Numbered from the stretch's first letter, positions 44,197 through 56,450 are shown. The stretch is DNA of 64,000 nucleotides from Cotesia glomerata (GCF_020080835.1 NC_058164.1:8643666-8707665); one strand, 5' to 3'. Numbers and translations are program-made. The notes: generated by a model not told the origin, from the letters alone.

Positions 44197-44990
44197 TGGA
44201 CATATTCATCCATATCAGGCTATTTCATAAAATTTTCTCACGGCCAATGAAAATTTTTTTAACGAAAAACTGACAAAAATATTACTTGTAAAATTTTGAA
44301 CTTTAATCTGAATTAAATATTACAAGCATGAAAAAATTACAAGACACTTTTTATATGAAATTTAATTTGCCAAATTACTTTCAAGAATAAATTTTAAAAT
44401 AAAATGTTATCAATAAAGCCAGGAAGTTTGCTCCGCTATAATTTTGTAACCGAGCAAACTGATAAACTTAAGACATTAATTTATTTCTTATATATTTCAG
44501 AATATTAATTTAATAATGTTTCTCATTATAAAATATTTAATAAAAATATTAATACAACATACTATTCTTTGCAGATTATTCACTAAAATTTTTTATTACA
44601 AAATTTTTTTTCTCACGGAAGTATTAAAGTTATCAGAGTTTCAGCAGAAAAAGTATCTTATTTAATGTACACAGATATTAAAAAGCTAATTCCATTAAAG
44701 ATAAATTAATAAAACGTTTTGGATGAAAGTAAAATGAATGCAAATTAAAGATTAAAAGTTCATCAAAGCTGAATGGAAAAATTTAAATAACATTACTGAA
44801 ATGAAATGAAAAATTTTTCTATTAAGCTCACTTAATTTGCTAGAATTATTTCGCGCGAAAATGAAATATTCAATGCAGATTAAGACACATTATAGTGAAA
44901 GTGATTATTAAAATCCAGTAAAAAGCTATTAAAATAACATTATATAAATAATATTATGTAATTAGTTAGTCTATCGGAAATATTATAGTC
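44197..44990. other. AT-rich non-coding DNA
   Basis: Nothing was recognised apart from a short GATATG-type unit near 44210. Confidence 0.4.
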
Positions 44991-45225
44991 ATGCGCACTC
45001 TTTTACGTGCAAGTTTCAACAGAAACATTTTCCTCGTTTTATTCGTGGGCTTTGAAACGTTTCAAAGTACGTCTGGGCGCCTTGATTACAAAGATCCGGG
45101 TTTAAATTGATCCTAGTGTTTGCGGTGCTCGGTGAGCTAGTTTCCGGCGACTCGTGCTTTGCCGCACACGCTACTAGTGTATCCCGTCGAAATGAACTGG
45201 CACCCACCTTCTCTGTCCCTCGTCC

Positions 45226-45291
<66 letters not shown>

Positions 45292-45470
45292 TGTCTTTTT
45301 CTCTTTTCCTCTGGCCCCGTTCCTCCCATCCCTTCAATTCCCTCCCACACACATACTTATACACCGTACACAATTCAAGTACGATGTACGTGCTCGGGAC
45401 ATTGGAAAATCAGCAAATGGCGAACTTTTGCCAATTGATCCATCGATTTTCTTAATAATTGATACGTTTT
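44990..45470. other. GC-richer island interrupted by a TA microsatellite
   Basis: This apparently unique sequence flanks a (TA)n tract. Several open frames read through the TA repeat (as Tyr-Ile) on both strands and are artefacts. It may be an untranslated exon or regulatory DNA. Confidence 0.3.
45231..45287 (+). repeat. (TA)n microsatellite
   Basis: About 28 uninterrupted TA units. Confidence 0.95.
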
Positions 45471-45479
45471 TTATATTAT

Positions 45480-46148
45480 CAATTCCATTTACGTTTATCT
45501 TATTCAGTAAATAATGGATTAATGCCAGACATGAAATCTTGAATAGTAAAATAGAAATTCGTATTTTCATCTTTTGTTTCAATTAATTCTTAAATAAATT
45601 TTTTTTTTTAATCAAATATAATCAGCTGATATTTTCTAAACAACTGGCAGCTTAACAACAATTATTTATGGTTAATTTTTTTAACGTCCTGAAGAAATCA
45701 AACATTTATTGGAACGTTTCTCCTCTACATTTAAAAAGTTTTTCTCAGGCTGACTAAATCAACAGTAGTTTTACTCGTCTGGAATAAGTTTTATGAAATT
45801 ATCGATGCTCATAGTAGAGTTAAATTTTTGATTCGCGCTGTACTATATTTTCTGTTAAATATGTTAAAGTATGTCTATGTATGATCATATACGCTTCTAT
45901 ATGAATTATATATCGATGAAAAAATTTTAGTGAGATTTCTTTGATATTTCAGCTCTACAGAATTGACAATTAAATCATTTATTAAAACTAAAGTAGAAAA
46001 TTTTTTCACGGATTTACAAAAAATGTAAAGGTTTTGGCAAGAAATTTTTTTTCACTCTAATTTTATTCAACCTCGTAGAAAATAATTAATCATCCCACGT
46101 TGTAAATACTACAATACCCAAACTTTAACTCTTCCAGGATCAAAACAT
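45480..46148. other. AT-rich non-coding DNA
   Basis: A GATATG-type unit lies near 45880-45900. Nothing else was recognised. Confidence 0.4.
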
Positions 46149-46785
46149 ATGACATTAAAGTTAGCAGTCACACCAATTAAAAAAATTTTTTTTTAACAAA
46201 AAAATTTATTCCAAAAAATTATTTTTAAAAAATTGCATTTCTAATTTTTTTTTTATTACTCATGCGGGAAAAGTAGTATCTTGGCGCTCGCTGTTGGGGT
46301 TGAAAAAGAGCAGTTTGCCCATTTTAAAATTACGCGTGAGTTTTTTCATAAATGAAACTGTTATTTGAGTGCGACAAGTTTACTTTTAACACGCAAATTA
46401 TTCTTGACACACTCAAACTATCTTTGTCGCACGCAATTGACTGTGAAAACTGCTAAAATTAAAATAAATAACAAAAAAAAATACAATCTAACTGTCAATA
46501 TTAAAGAAGTGAGGTTGATATTACAAAGTTTATATTTTTAACGAAAGTAAAAATAATTAATTAATATTGATCTGTTTAATTGTGATGAAAATTAATTTAG
46601 CAGAAATTTGATAATTTTAATAATTTTTGTAACAAATAAATTATGACAAAAAAAATTTTTTTTTTAAATTGACAGGTAGCAATTTTATAAAATAAAAAAT
46701 GCAATTTTTTATGAATAATTTTTTGGAACAAATTTGTTTGTTAAAGAAAATTAAAAATTGTAGTGACAGCTAAATTTAATGTCAT
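46149..46785. mobile_element. foldback element with about 100-bp arms
   Basis: The left arm (46149-46250: ATGACATTAAAGTTAGCAGT, ATTCCAAAAAATTATTTTTA, AAATTGCATTT) is the imperfect complement of the right arm (46689-46785, ending TTTAATGTCAT). The 440-base interior is less AT-rich near 46265-46440 and includes repeated GTGCGACAAG/GTCGCACGC motifs. No clear target duplication and no protein. Confidence 0.7.
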
Positions 46786-46904
46786 TTAATTTTATGTGTT
46801 GATTGTTTCAATGTGTAAATTTATTTTTTGTTAATCAATATTAATTACTTTTGTATTTATTATCTGATATATATTTGTTTCTTTTTTTTTTAACTTTTTA
46901 TTTG

Positions 46905-47085
46905 TTTTTAGGGACTGGGGGGGCTCTGCCCCCCCCCCAACCCCCGCCGGGGTTTTGCCCCTGGACCCCGATTTTGTGCCCACATATATCGCCGCATTTG
47001 TAATAAAAAATAGTATGTGCAACTTGTGCGACGTTGTCAACTTCGCTTTGTGGGCAATCGACAACTTGTTGCACAATATACTATT
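46905..47085. repeat. G/C-run block plus ATAGTAT palindrome
   Basis: 46911-46975 is extremely G- and C-rich (GGGGGGGCTCTGCCCCCCCC, CCCGCCGGGG). It is followed by an inverted-repeat piece, 47009-47085, from AATAGTATGTGCAACTTGTG to CAACTTGTTGCACAATATAC. The termini resemble the ATAGTATATTAC palindromes. The frames across it are not genes. Confidence 0.6.
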
Positions 47086-47480
47086 AAATTTCTACGTCAA
47101 TTTTTTTTTTCTCATATTTTTTTCCAAAATTTAGTCGTAACAAAAATTTTTAAAATTATCAAATATCTGCGAAATAAATTTTCAATTAAAACAAGCGTAA
47201 TAATAAATATCTCAAAATTTAACATCTTAACTCAAAAAAATTCTCAACTATTTCTAAAATATTATTATATATAAGTCGAACAATTGCCAGCGGATTTTCC
47301 GGTAGCATGTCAAGTTTGTTGACGTAAATTGAACATATCACTAAAAAAGGAACTATACATCAGATGACTATGACCTTACGGGTTTGGGTGTATTTCGAAA
47401 AAAGTGTATGACAATATAGTAGCAGTAGTAGTAGTAGTAGTAGAATAGACGGAAAACGAATAACGAGAAGTTGTGATATA
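47086..47480. other. AT-rich DNA with short (AGT)n
   Basis: A trinucleotide run AGTAGCAGTAGTAGTAGTAG lies near 47420-47441. No gene was seen. Confidence 0.45.
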
Positions 47481-47830
47481 ACCTATAGTTTGATGTAATG
47501 GTATTTCTCGTTCACGGTCCAGTATCCCATCTCTATACATATATACATGCATATATGCATCCATGCATATATGGTGAGGCTCTCACGTATGAGACCGTCT
47601 CGTAATATCGGGTCGCACGTGAAGTTGAAAACGACGTCGTTGTTATCCGTCGTCGTCCGGAAAAGGCGCGAGATACGTGCGAAAACGGCCTGGTGCTCTT
47701 TACAATATATATGTACAACGACTTTTCTATGAGAATCGGCTTCTCTATGCATGGCATTTTAAAGTAACTTTTTAATGCCACCAGCACCAGGCACGTATCC
47801 ACTAGGAAAACAAGTGCTTATTTTTTTTTA
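47480..47830. other. GC-richer unique-looking island
   Basis: It contains CGTCGTTGTTATCCGTCGTC and several overlapping frames on both strands (up to 89 codons, minus). No domain or signal peptide is convincing. It may be a non-coding exon or enhancer. Confidence 0.3.
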
Positions 47831-48180
47831 TTTTTTATAACAGAGTGCCAAGTACATTCTTGTATTTTTTTAATATTTTTAATCCCTTTTTAGTTAAAAC
47901 TTCTCATAGTTAAGACCGGAAAATTTATCGGGCTCTTGTACGGAAATAATTTATAAGTTGAAACTTCATCTCACATTTTGCCACCCTGACGTCGTGTTCG
48001 TTGAAAAAAAAAGGCAAAAGAAATTGAGAGACTAAACTCAAGAATATATGGATAACTTTTGACTTTATATAATAACTTCGGTGGATGTTGTACAACTAAA
48101 CTTTGTTATACATACTACTGTGCAATATTATTTCTAGATCTTAAATATTTAGAGTGAAGAGTGTCTTTTTGTTTGTTATC
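47831..48180. other. AT-rich non-coding DNA
   Basis: Nothing was recognised. Confidence 0.4.
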
Positions 48181-48570
48181 TATTAAATAATTCCTCGAAG
48201 AGCATACACACTGGCCTTGTTGGGAATTCACCGAAAGAATTTAAGTAAAAACGATAAACTTTCGGCCCGGGACACCCAACTCGACTCTACTTGGAACTTC
48301 TTCACCGGAAGTGTCTTATACGACGTGATAGCCAGTCGTTTCAGTAACGCGAAAACGTAGATGGGGATTAAATAAAGGCAAAAAGTAACACAAGAATGGG
48401 TGAAAAAGTCGAAAGAGAAAAAAAAATAAGAGCAATGGCTTCTAGCCAACTCACCCGTCGAGAAGTTTCCGAGTTTGAGAATGTGGTTAAATGTGCGGAC
48501 TCGACCGGAAGACAACTTGGTGAGCGCTGACGAAGACCTGGTCCATGTCCCGGTGAAGGATATCATTATG
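48180..48570. other. GC-richer unique-looking island
   Basis: Part of a 159-codon minus-strand frame (48228-48707) covers it. The frame has a hydrophobic stretch (VTFCLYLIPIYVFALL) but no recognisable domain, and its N-terminal third lies in AT-rich DNA. Coding status is doubtful. Confidence 0.25.
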
Positions 48571-49540
48571 GTATAAATATCATTTGTGAGAATTTTTTTA
48601 GCTTGTAAAAAAAGGAAAGTGAAAACTTTTATTGTATTATTTGAAGAAAAAAATTTTAATTTTTTACTTTTTATAATGCAATAAAAATTTTTGGATGCGG
48701 AATTCATACAAGCTATAATAATAAGAAAAACTTTTAACTAAAAAAATTTTCGAAGTATATTTTGAAATTTAAGTGAAACGATTTTAAATGGACAATTTTT
48801 TTATCAAGCCATATCAGGACACATTACAAATAATGTATGAACATATTAGGTCATATATATGGACATCTAAACTTCCTGTTAAAGAAATTTATAAAAAATT
48901 GCGTGGTGTCATTATCGAGTTGATTTTTCCGTAATTGATTACTGTCCCTCAATTTTAGGCGAAAAAGTTTCGATTATTTTCAGTGAAATTTTTAGCTGTT
49001 ATTATTAATATTACTGTATTTTATTCATAATAAAATTAATGGTAGAATTTATGGTAGTTGAGAATTAAATCAAAACAATTGAAATTGTAAATAAATTTAT
49101 TAGTAAGAGTAATTAGTAGAAATAATTTATTCGTAATTATAATAAGCTTATAATTAATAATGAATACAGTGTTTCATTATTCAGAAGAGAAAATAAATAA
49201 ACGGTAATCATCAAAATTTTGTGGTTATGAATGAAAATAATGTTATTCTTCATAAAAAAAAAATTTTTTCTGATAATAAACACTCAAATAAATAATAAAT
49301 ATGAATTTTTACCGCATGTTAATTTAAAAATTTAAATAAAAACTTGTACAATATACGTAAAAAATAACTCGAGTAAACAAAAACTTAAACTTGAAATAAT
49401 TTTATTCCAGTGCAGCCCTGTGGAATTCTAACTCAACATTTACCCCGAAATATATTTAAGCCGGCATATAATTTAAATTTCCCCAAAAGATAAAAACATC
49501 CAACTTTTGTAGTAAGTTAAAAAGCGGGAGTAAACTTGTG
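48571..49540. other. AT-rich non-coding DNA
   Basis: A GATATG-type unit lies near 48810-48870. No gene was seen. Confidence 0.4.
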
Positions 49541-50050
49541 CTGTAGGTTTTAATACTTATAACTCGGTACAAGTTACAGCGGGTGGATGAGCGTTATGTG
49601 AGAAGCTTTTGGTGAGACTATCGCTGCGGTTGGCCGAGCCCGACGTTGACCTCCTTCACTGAAACTGCGGTACAGTCGTTCACTAATCCGCGAAACGTTT
49701 CACCAACTTGCTGCTCCCTGCCCTAGCTAACTGGGTTCCTTCTCTTACTTACTCCTAACCCTCACCTTTACTATCACTCCAACTCCGATTCCAACTCAGC
49801 TTCAACTTACCCCCCTCTACTCCCTACAGTGCACGATGTTACCTTCAATGTTATAACGCTATGCCGACCAAAAGTTTGTTTTACTGTTCAGTTAAATACA
49901 AGAGCAGCTATACAACATACACTACTACAATTACAAGTTACACTTACAGATATAAATACCCGCGGCTACTATTAACTCTTAGAGAGATTAATTCGTTCCT
50001 AACGCCAAGGAACTCACCGCATACGTTACATATATGACGGTCACTGCACT
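49540..50050. other. GC-richer unique-looking island
   Basis: The pyrimidine-rich stretch (CCTAACCCTCACCTTTACTA, CAACTCCGATTCCAACTCAG) at 49720-49830 is flanked by less AT-rich sequence. No open frame has coding character. It may be regulatory. Confidence 0.3.
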
Positions 50051-50329
50051 TTCACCACACTATAAATACATCTCTACACAAGTTATTTGATTCGCAAAAT
50101 ATCGGATTTCTTACATTCTTAAATCGATTTAGTGTATTTCCACTATTTGATACTGAGATACATGTCAGTGATATGTATTGCACATCGAAATAGTGAATAT
50201 TAGGGTGTGCTACAAAAATCGACGTTTTCTTTTCTTTTTTTTCCAAAAGGTCTTGAAATTTTGATAAAGGATGCAAAAATAAAAATTCTATCAAAATTTA
50301 AGCTTTTAATATTAATATTTAAAGAAACA

Positions 50330-50730
50330 GAAACGAAAGAAAACCGAAAAAAGTGTTTTTTCGGAATTACTCCGAAATTTTTGGTTCGATCAATTAAAAC
50401 CTGAAAATAACTTATGAGGGTAATAAAACTGCGTCGAATGCCGCCAACCGCGTGAAAATTGGTTGATCCATTCAAAAGTGACTGCGGTTTAAAAATTCCA
50501 AAAATAGTGTTCTATGAAACTTCTATCAGACTTTTGAGCTGGGAGAGCTCAAATGCATAAAAATATTATTTCTTTGAACTCAACGAGCTCAAAATATCAC
50601 ATAAATTATATTTTGAGCTCAAAAATCTCAAAAATGTCATAAGTACAATTTTAAGCGCCCAGGAATGGAATTAGCAGGAAGTTACAGGGATGGCCTTTAG
50701 GGTGAACCGTTTTTCTAATTTTTTTTTTTA
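50330..50730 (-). repeat. family A dispersed element, copy 5 (5' half)
   Basis: In reverse orientation: the AAAGTGTTTTTTCGGAATTA block, CGTCGAATGCCGCCAACCGC, two GAGCTC blocks (50540-50620), AAGCGCCCAGGAATGGAATT, and the GGGATGGCCTTTAGGG end. The microsatellite half is missing. Confidence 0.75.
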
Positions 50731-51150
50731 ATATCGGCACCCTTTTTTCTTGTCATATGCGCACGCAGTCTAAAAAAATCTAGCTTGATCAAGTGGCGCC
50801 ATAGTTTTCACGTGACAAATAAGAAAAGACCCAGTTCATCGAATTCTTAAGCTAATAAAAACGTCCGGTCTTGAAATATCAATTTGCTTGGGAGTAATCG
50901 TTGGTCCATCCAAAATGGAGTGACATCAGGACATCCACGTAAAATTTTTTTCAAAATAGCAACATGAAATGATTTTAAAAAGTAAAATATGGTTTAATTT
51001 AAGTATTTTCACGGTGTACATCTACTTATATTATTGTATAAGTGTAAGATGGTTGAGGTAGAGGCATTTGAAGATCACAAAATTGTTTGACCTTGACGAG
51101 TCGAGTATAAAGCACAACCTCACGCGCTTCGCGCTATGAGGCGTGCACAT
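50731..51150 (-). repeat. dispersed repeat shared with 14463-14985
   Basis: It matches the complement of 14463-14985, from AATATCGGCACCC through GGCGCCATAGTTTTCACGTG to CACGCGCTTCGCGC, then ATGAGGCGTGCAC (the same motif that begins the element at 15090). It abuts family A copy 5 directly. Confidence 0.75.
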
Positions 51151-52195
51151 AAGAAAGATTAAAGAGTTTCACAGTGAAGACAAGGATTTCATACGTATAT
51201 TTACAAACTTATCAGTGATTTTCATATACGGCGAGCTGTTCAAAAATAAACTTAGAAAATATAAATTTTAAAAAATATACTATTTATTGTATACTAAGAC
51301 ACTTAAATACTTAGACTACATTTATACATTTAATTTTAATTCACCAATATTTATACAAGCTTTTTATATTTTTGTTTCAGGTAAGGCTGCTCAAAGTTGC
51401 CAAAATTTTCACACGAAAAATTTACCCACAAAAAAATTCACAAGTATGTATTAATTATTAAATAAAAAACTAAAACGTTTACAATCATAAGAATCAAAAA
51501 TGTCTGGTGGTAGCAGGAACATGTAAAGTTGCGCAAAGTTAAGCGATTCTAGTGGAATGATCCGTATATCCATATACATATGTAAATATAATAGCAGAAG
51601 TCTTTTTGCAGGCAATGAGCCTGGCAGCGATGAAGCAACTTTATACAATACTTCCGTGAGCTTTTACTTGGTTACCTCAATTTTGTATTCAAGATTGTTC
51701 CTCAGCCAATTGCACAGCGCACTTGACTCAACTTTCTTTTGAGTTTATATAGTATATAGATAAATTGCATCTATATTGCATATAGATAAATTTAAATACA
51801 TACAGATGTGTATGTATACACGAAGGTTTGTTTGTGTGACAATGTCAATATACAACACGCGAGAATCCGATCTGATCTGTCTTGAGAATTATCGAGGCCA
51901 TTCACAAAGCAATTGCGTGGCTGCAACAAACTTTCATTGGTAATTCCATTGGAGTTTAACCTGTTGCCTTATACGACATTTTAGACTTTATTTTGTCATT
52001 CTTTATCCTTAGTTTTGAATATATGTATAAATTGATTTCTTATGTGATGACGACATAAATCCGGCTTATTTGTTTCTTTTTTGAAAATTATTATTATTAT
52101 TATTTTTATTATTCCAATTAATTTTTAAAATTGTTTAAATACTAGGGTCTTTAGTTTCTGAAATTTTACAATTATTAATTCCGATAAGTGATACG
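51151..52195. other. AT-rich to mixed non-coding DNA
   Basis: 51480-51740 is slightly less AT-rich, with small frames on both strands. An ATT repeat lies near 52088-52110. No gene was seen. Confidence 0.4.
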
Positions 52196-52204
52196 ATTAA
52201 AAAA

Positions 52205-53008
52205 ATTAGGAAAACGGTCGACTCTGAAGGCTAGGTCCTGCAACTTCCCGCTACTTTCGTAATTAAAGCTCAAAATTGAATTTATTACGTTTTTGAGCTT
52301 TTCGAGCTCAAAAATATAGTTTTCGTGCAGTTTTGAGCTTTCCGAGCTCAAAAGTCTGATAGAAGTTTAATAAAACACTATTTTTTGAATTTTCAAACCG
52401 CAATAACTTTTTAATGAATGTACCGATTTTCACGCGATTGGCGGCATTCGACGCAGTTTTTTAAATTCTATGATATATTTTCAAATACAAATTGATCAGA
52501 CCGAAAATTTCGGTGTAATTAAAAAAAAACACTTTTTTTCGATTTTTTTTGTCAACGATAACTCACGAACGAATCAACCGATTTTGACCGGCTTGGTGGC
52601 GATCGACGTGGTTTTTTGATGTTGAGAGCTGATTAGTTTTTGGAATTGATCAGTCAAGCCGTTTAAAAGTTATTAAAAAAAAAACCACATTTGAAAAAAT
52701 TTTTTTTTGCAGTGTTTCTAAGATTCCTCAAAATCTAACGGTCCGAATCGGTCCAACTTGTATTCAAAATCTAAGTTTAGTCAAACCCTTTCGAATGGCA
52801 CCAACCGCGATCAAATCGGTCAATCCGTTCAATAGTTATGAGAGGTTTACACACACACACACATACAGACACCATCGCGGGAATAGTCAGGGAAGCTTCC
52901 TAGGACCTCAAAACGTCGAGATCTGATGAAAACTCGATTTTCGAAAAACGGGGTAAAAACAATAACTTCCCGATTTTTGAAAATTTTCAATTTTCTTAAC
53001 GGGAAGTT
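52205..53008 (+). repeat. family A dispersed element, copy 6 (fullest copy)
   Basis: This 804-bp copy is taken as the reference. In order it has TTAGGAAAACGGTCGACTC, CTGCAACTTCCCGC, GAGCTTTTCGAGCTC and GAGCTTTCCGAGCTC palindromes, the CGATTGGCGGCATTCGACGC block, ACGATAACTCACGAACGAAT, ATGGCACCAACCGCGATCAA, a short (CA)n, GGGAAGCTTCCTAGGACCTC, AAACGGGGTAAAAACAATAA, and a terminal AACTTCCCG...CGGGAAGTT hairpin. No open frame of significance. The transposon class is unknown. Confidence 0.85.
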
Positions 53009-53009
53009 A

Positions 53010-53670
53010 AAAAGTCAATAATGACCTACATTGAAGTGATACTTAACTAGTGACATTGTTAATAATTGACAAATATTATTTCAGTTCTAGACCTCTGCTA
53101 AGTAAGTTGTAGTATTGAATTACTAAAAGCAGCTTTAAATATTCAATAAAAACGAATTTATTATCCAAACTGACCAGTTAGTTTTGATACGAAAATTAAT
53201 TTTCAAATTGATTACGTTATTATCTGTTAAAATAATTGAAAAGCAAGATCAAGTTACTGCTTAAAACAGCTAGACAATTGGGTCAAAAGATTAATTGAAT
53301 GCATATAATATACTCGAAACTGGTTCAATTTTTAAGTATCTTTGGAACAGGTTACGATCAACTCAAATATAAATATATAGTTCAATATACCATCTATAAA
53401 AGTACATTTTCATGCTTTATACACTCATTTAATATTTGAATCTTACGTGACAAACTTGTCAGCATTAAGTATTAAAAGTAAGTCTAAATAACCTTTTTGT
53501 TAATTTTTAGTTTGAAATTTGCTATATGACATTTATGTGTCACGAGAAAGATGAGATAGTTTGAATTATTAAAGATTTTAAAAATTTTATTACCAATTAA
53601 TTTAAAAAAAAACTTTATATTGCGTCATTTAAACAATAAAAAAATGTATAATTGAAAGATTAAACAAGCC
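53010..53670. other. AT-rich non-coding DNA
   Basis: Nothing was recognised. Confidence 0.4.
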
Positions 53671-53751
53671 TGCTCGGCTTCGCCTCGGCCAACAATTACA
53701 TGTGATCTGAGACTTTTCTTATTTTACTGGCCTAGGTATGTAATATACTAT
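53671..53751 (-). repeat. half copy of the ATAGTATATTAC palindrome
   Basis: It reads CTCGGCTTCGCCTCGGCCAA, CAATTACATGTGATCTGAG, GGCCTAGGTATGTAATATAC, the complement of the left half of 34355-34490. The partner half is missing. Confidence 0.75.
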
Positions 53752-54044
53752 TTAAAGATATAAGCTCATCCGATGTTACCAGCAGAATTAACAACAAAAT
53801 ATAATACTACCATTGATGCAGTTTTTTCAAGACATTTAAATCCGAACAAAAACAGTTTCACTGTAAAAAAATCGCGCCAAGTCTACGTTCATAAGACTAT
53901 TAAGAAAAAAAAATTTTATTTCTTTACAAAAAGATATAAAATAAAAAATTAAAAAATCCAAGTAACCGATATGATTATATATGATTTTCGGAAATTAAAA
54001 AAAATTCTGTTGTAAAGTAAATATTATCGTCCATAGTTATCATA

Positions 54045-54178
54045 AATAAATTTTTTATCTCAGGAATGTGGACAAGATAGGATCATAATAACAAATTACA
54101 TTATTATTTCTGCAATAATAATGTAATTTGTTATTATGATCCTATCTTGTCCACATTCCTGAGATAAAAAAATTTATT
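54045..54178. repeat. near-perfect palindrome, about 66-bp arms
   Basis: ATCTCAGGAATGTGGACAAG...ATTACATTATTATT folds onto its complement around TCTG. TTCTGTTGTAAA occurs on both sides (54005-54016 and 54178-54188), consistent with an insertion that duplicated 11-12 bases. Confidence 0.8.
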
Positions 54179-54412
54179 CTGTTGTAAATTTAAAAATTAA
54201 AAGAAATAATTTTGGAACGTATTTAGTGTGCGTGGTTACAAAATATTTCACTTTCTATGAAATTCGTAAAATCTATCTACTAGGACTTTTAAAAAAAATT
54301 GAAGTACACAATGACGCACACCAAATCTGTTCCAAAATTGTTTCTTTTAATTTTTAAATTTACAATAAAATTTTTTTTAATTTCCGAAAATCATATATAA
54401 TCATATCGGTTA

Positions 54413-54552
54413 AGGTAAAAACCCCAATAGATGATCATGTACCAGTATATGATCACTCCATGTATTTGTATACCTATATTTGTGAATATAGATATACAGA
54501 TACATAGAGTGATCATATGCTGGTACGTGATCATCTATTGGGACTTTTACCT
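54413..54552. mobile_element. 140-bp palindrome (AAGGTAAAAGCCCC family), copy 2
   Basis: This is homologous to 17498-17636. TA flanks both sides (54411-54412 and 54553-54554). The opposite arm of the surrounding foldback reads CCAAGTAACCGATATG without the insertion, which confirms the empty site CGGTTACTTGG. Confidence 0.88.
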
Positions 54553-54679
54553 TACTTGGATTTTTTAATTTTTTATTTTATATCTTTTTGTAAAGAAATA
54601 AAATTTTTTTTCTTAATAGTCTTATGAACGTGGACTTGGCCCGATTTTGTTACAGTGAAATTGTTTTTGTTCGGATTTC

Positions 54680-55300
54680 AGTATTTTTTGTAATTATAAC
54701 AAAAATTGACAATTTTAATTTAATACATTTCCGGTGGCAAACTATCCCCTTTAAGCTATAGTTCATGTTAAAGTTATTCTTGCGCCGCCTGGCGTGTGCA
54801 ATTGCAAGCTGTCAAATATCTTTTTTTCATTGTAGTTTCCCATCTATTATAAGATTAGCATGCATCCTTACATTATTTAGTCTCTGGCCATCCGCTTTTT
54901 ACATAAAAAAAAAGTTAAAATCTAAAAATCTGGGTCGCTATAGTTTGTGCTGATTATTTTTATTAATTTTAAATAGAAATTATAAAGATAATTGATAATA
55001 ATCAAATAATACGCGTCATAAAAAGCATGAACTACTATTATAAAATATCATATAAAAAAAAATCAAAATAAATTTGAAAAAAAATTTGTAACTTTAAAAA
55101 ACCGTTCTGCTTAGAAAATATACACATTCGGTAGGCTGGCTTGAGAACGGAACTTGGCGCCAGACTCTATCGAGTCTGTTGATAAAATAGAATCCCAAAC
55201 ATATGTTTCCTACTTCAGTTACCACAAGCCAATTATTACTTAAATTGAGCCTACTTATTAAGTTTATATTACATTATATTTGTTAATAATAAAAAAAATA
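54680..55300. other. AT-rich non-coding DNA
   Basis: A short plus-strand frame at 54765-54953 has a hydrophobic N-terminus but no other support. Nothing was recognised. Confidence 0.35.
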
Positions 55301-55307
55301 TTATTAC

Positions 55308-56350
55308 ACGGAGAAAAATTAATTATACTACCTACTATACAAAAATAGTAACTTCTACTATCTAAAATGGTAATAAAATTAATTAGTAACAAAATAATAG
55401 GTGGTATCATTGACAATTGTAATCCTTTAAATTAAAATACATGAAAGTCTTGAAGTTAGTCAAAGGTCGAAACTCGCAAAAAACAGGCCACGATTCATTA
55501 TTGGTTAAAATTTAGGCGCGCGCGTAGTGCGCTATTCAAATTTCTAGTAGTTACTATTAATGATGGTAATGATTACTATCGAAAATGATAATTGTAAATA
55601 TTATAAACTATAACTGTTACAATCGAAGATGGTAACTGTAACCATCTCAGATTGTAAAAATTCTGAAAGAAAAAATAATATAAATTTACTTAATTAAATC
55701 CTTTATTTACATCCATATTTTAGCTAATCTACATTTTTTTCTTTGAAATTAAAAAATATTCTAAATTCCCTTCAAAATTTTTTTTTGAAAATTTGATTTT
55801 TTTGAAGATTAAATTTTTTTTTTTTGAAATTTTAATTTTTTTTTTTAATTTGAATTTTATTGAAAATTTTGATTTTTTTGAAAATAGAAAATTTTTTTTG
55901 AAAAATTTGGCGTTGAAACTTGTTTTAGACAAATAAAAATTTAAATATAATTTCAATCCGAATTCAAACCCGATTTTTTGTACACTACACTGCACTACAG
56001 CTACTTTTAGTTTATTCAAAAATGCATCCACGGTAACGCAGATTCTTGATTTTTTTAATATTTTAATATTTTTTACTAGCTTAGATAGTAGTTATTATTA
56101 TTACTGAAGGTAACTGCAACCATCAGGTTATATTAGGAATTACGATTTTGATAATAGTAGTAACTAATTAAAATATTAACAGTTATTATTACTAATTACC
56201 ATCATAATAGTAGTAGTAACCATCAAGATGGTAAATACTACAAATCAGATGGTTTACTTAATTATTTAAATAATATTTACTACTATCGAATTCAGTTAAT
56301 AGATTTTAACATAACTGGATAATAAACTCTACTATAAAATTTTCTCCGTG
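55308..56350. mobile_element. TA-flanked CACGGAGAAAA element, copy 2, with a Helitron-type insertion
   Basis: It is homologous to 42389-43247 with identical termini. TA lies at 55306-55307 and 56351-56352. It is about 180 bp longer because of a 125-bp insertion (55423-55547) and an expanded TTTTTTGAAAATTTGAT-rich region near 55770-55880. It abuts the DIRS-type remnant to the right. Confidence 0.88.
55423..55547 (+). mobile_element. 125-bp non-autonomous Helitron
   Basis: It begins TCCTTTAAATT after an A and ends TTTCTAG before a T. The uninterrupted sister copy reads GTAATAGTTAC at this site (about 42511-42521), so insertion was between A and T with no duplication. A GC-rich hairpin (GCGCGCG-TA-GTGCGC region, 55518-55532) lies 11 bases before the CTAG end, as in Helitron 3' ends. 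It encodes nothing. Confidence 0.85.
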
Positions 56351-56450
56351 TATACCTTAAAAAAAATAAAATTTTATTACAATTTCTTCACTAATTAATC
56401 GAAAGGAACTTCGTTCCATCCGGGTGTCCCTTGACACCTCTCAAGCTTTT

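Larger units (their letters stand above)
53838..54678. mobile_element. large foldback with nested palindromes
   Basis: The outer arms start AAATCCGAACAAAAACAGTT and run inward through CTACGTTCATAAGACTATTA and ATCGGAAA/TTTCCGAAAATC-type text. The partner arm ends TTGTTCGGATTTCAG. A third inverted layer (TTAAAAATTAAAAGAAA and its partner) lies inside. The left side is interrupted by the palindrome at 54045-54178 and the right arm by the 140-bp palindrome at 54413-54552. No protein is encoded. Confidence 0.75.

Noticed and set aside
45107..45514. Frames reading through the TA microsatellite
   Set aside because: Tyr-Ile repeats from (TA)n; several overlapping frames on both strands.
48228..48707. 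159-codon minus-strand frame with a hydrophobic segment
   Set aside because: Longest non-transposon frame, but no recognisable domain, AT-driven N-terminal part, and no convincing splice or poly(A) context. Kept only as a note in the island entry.
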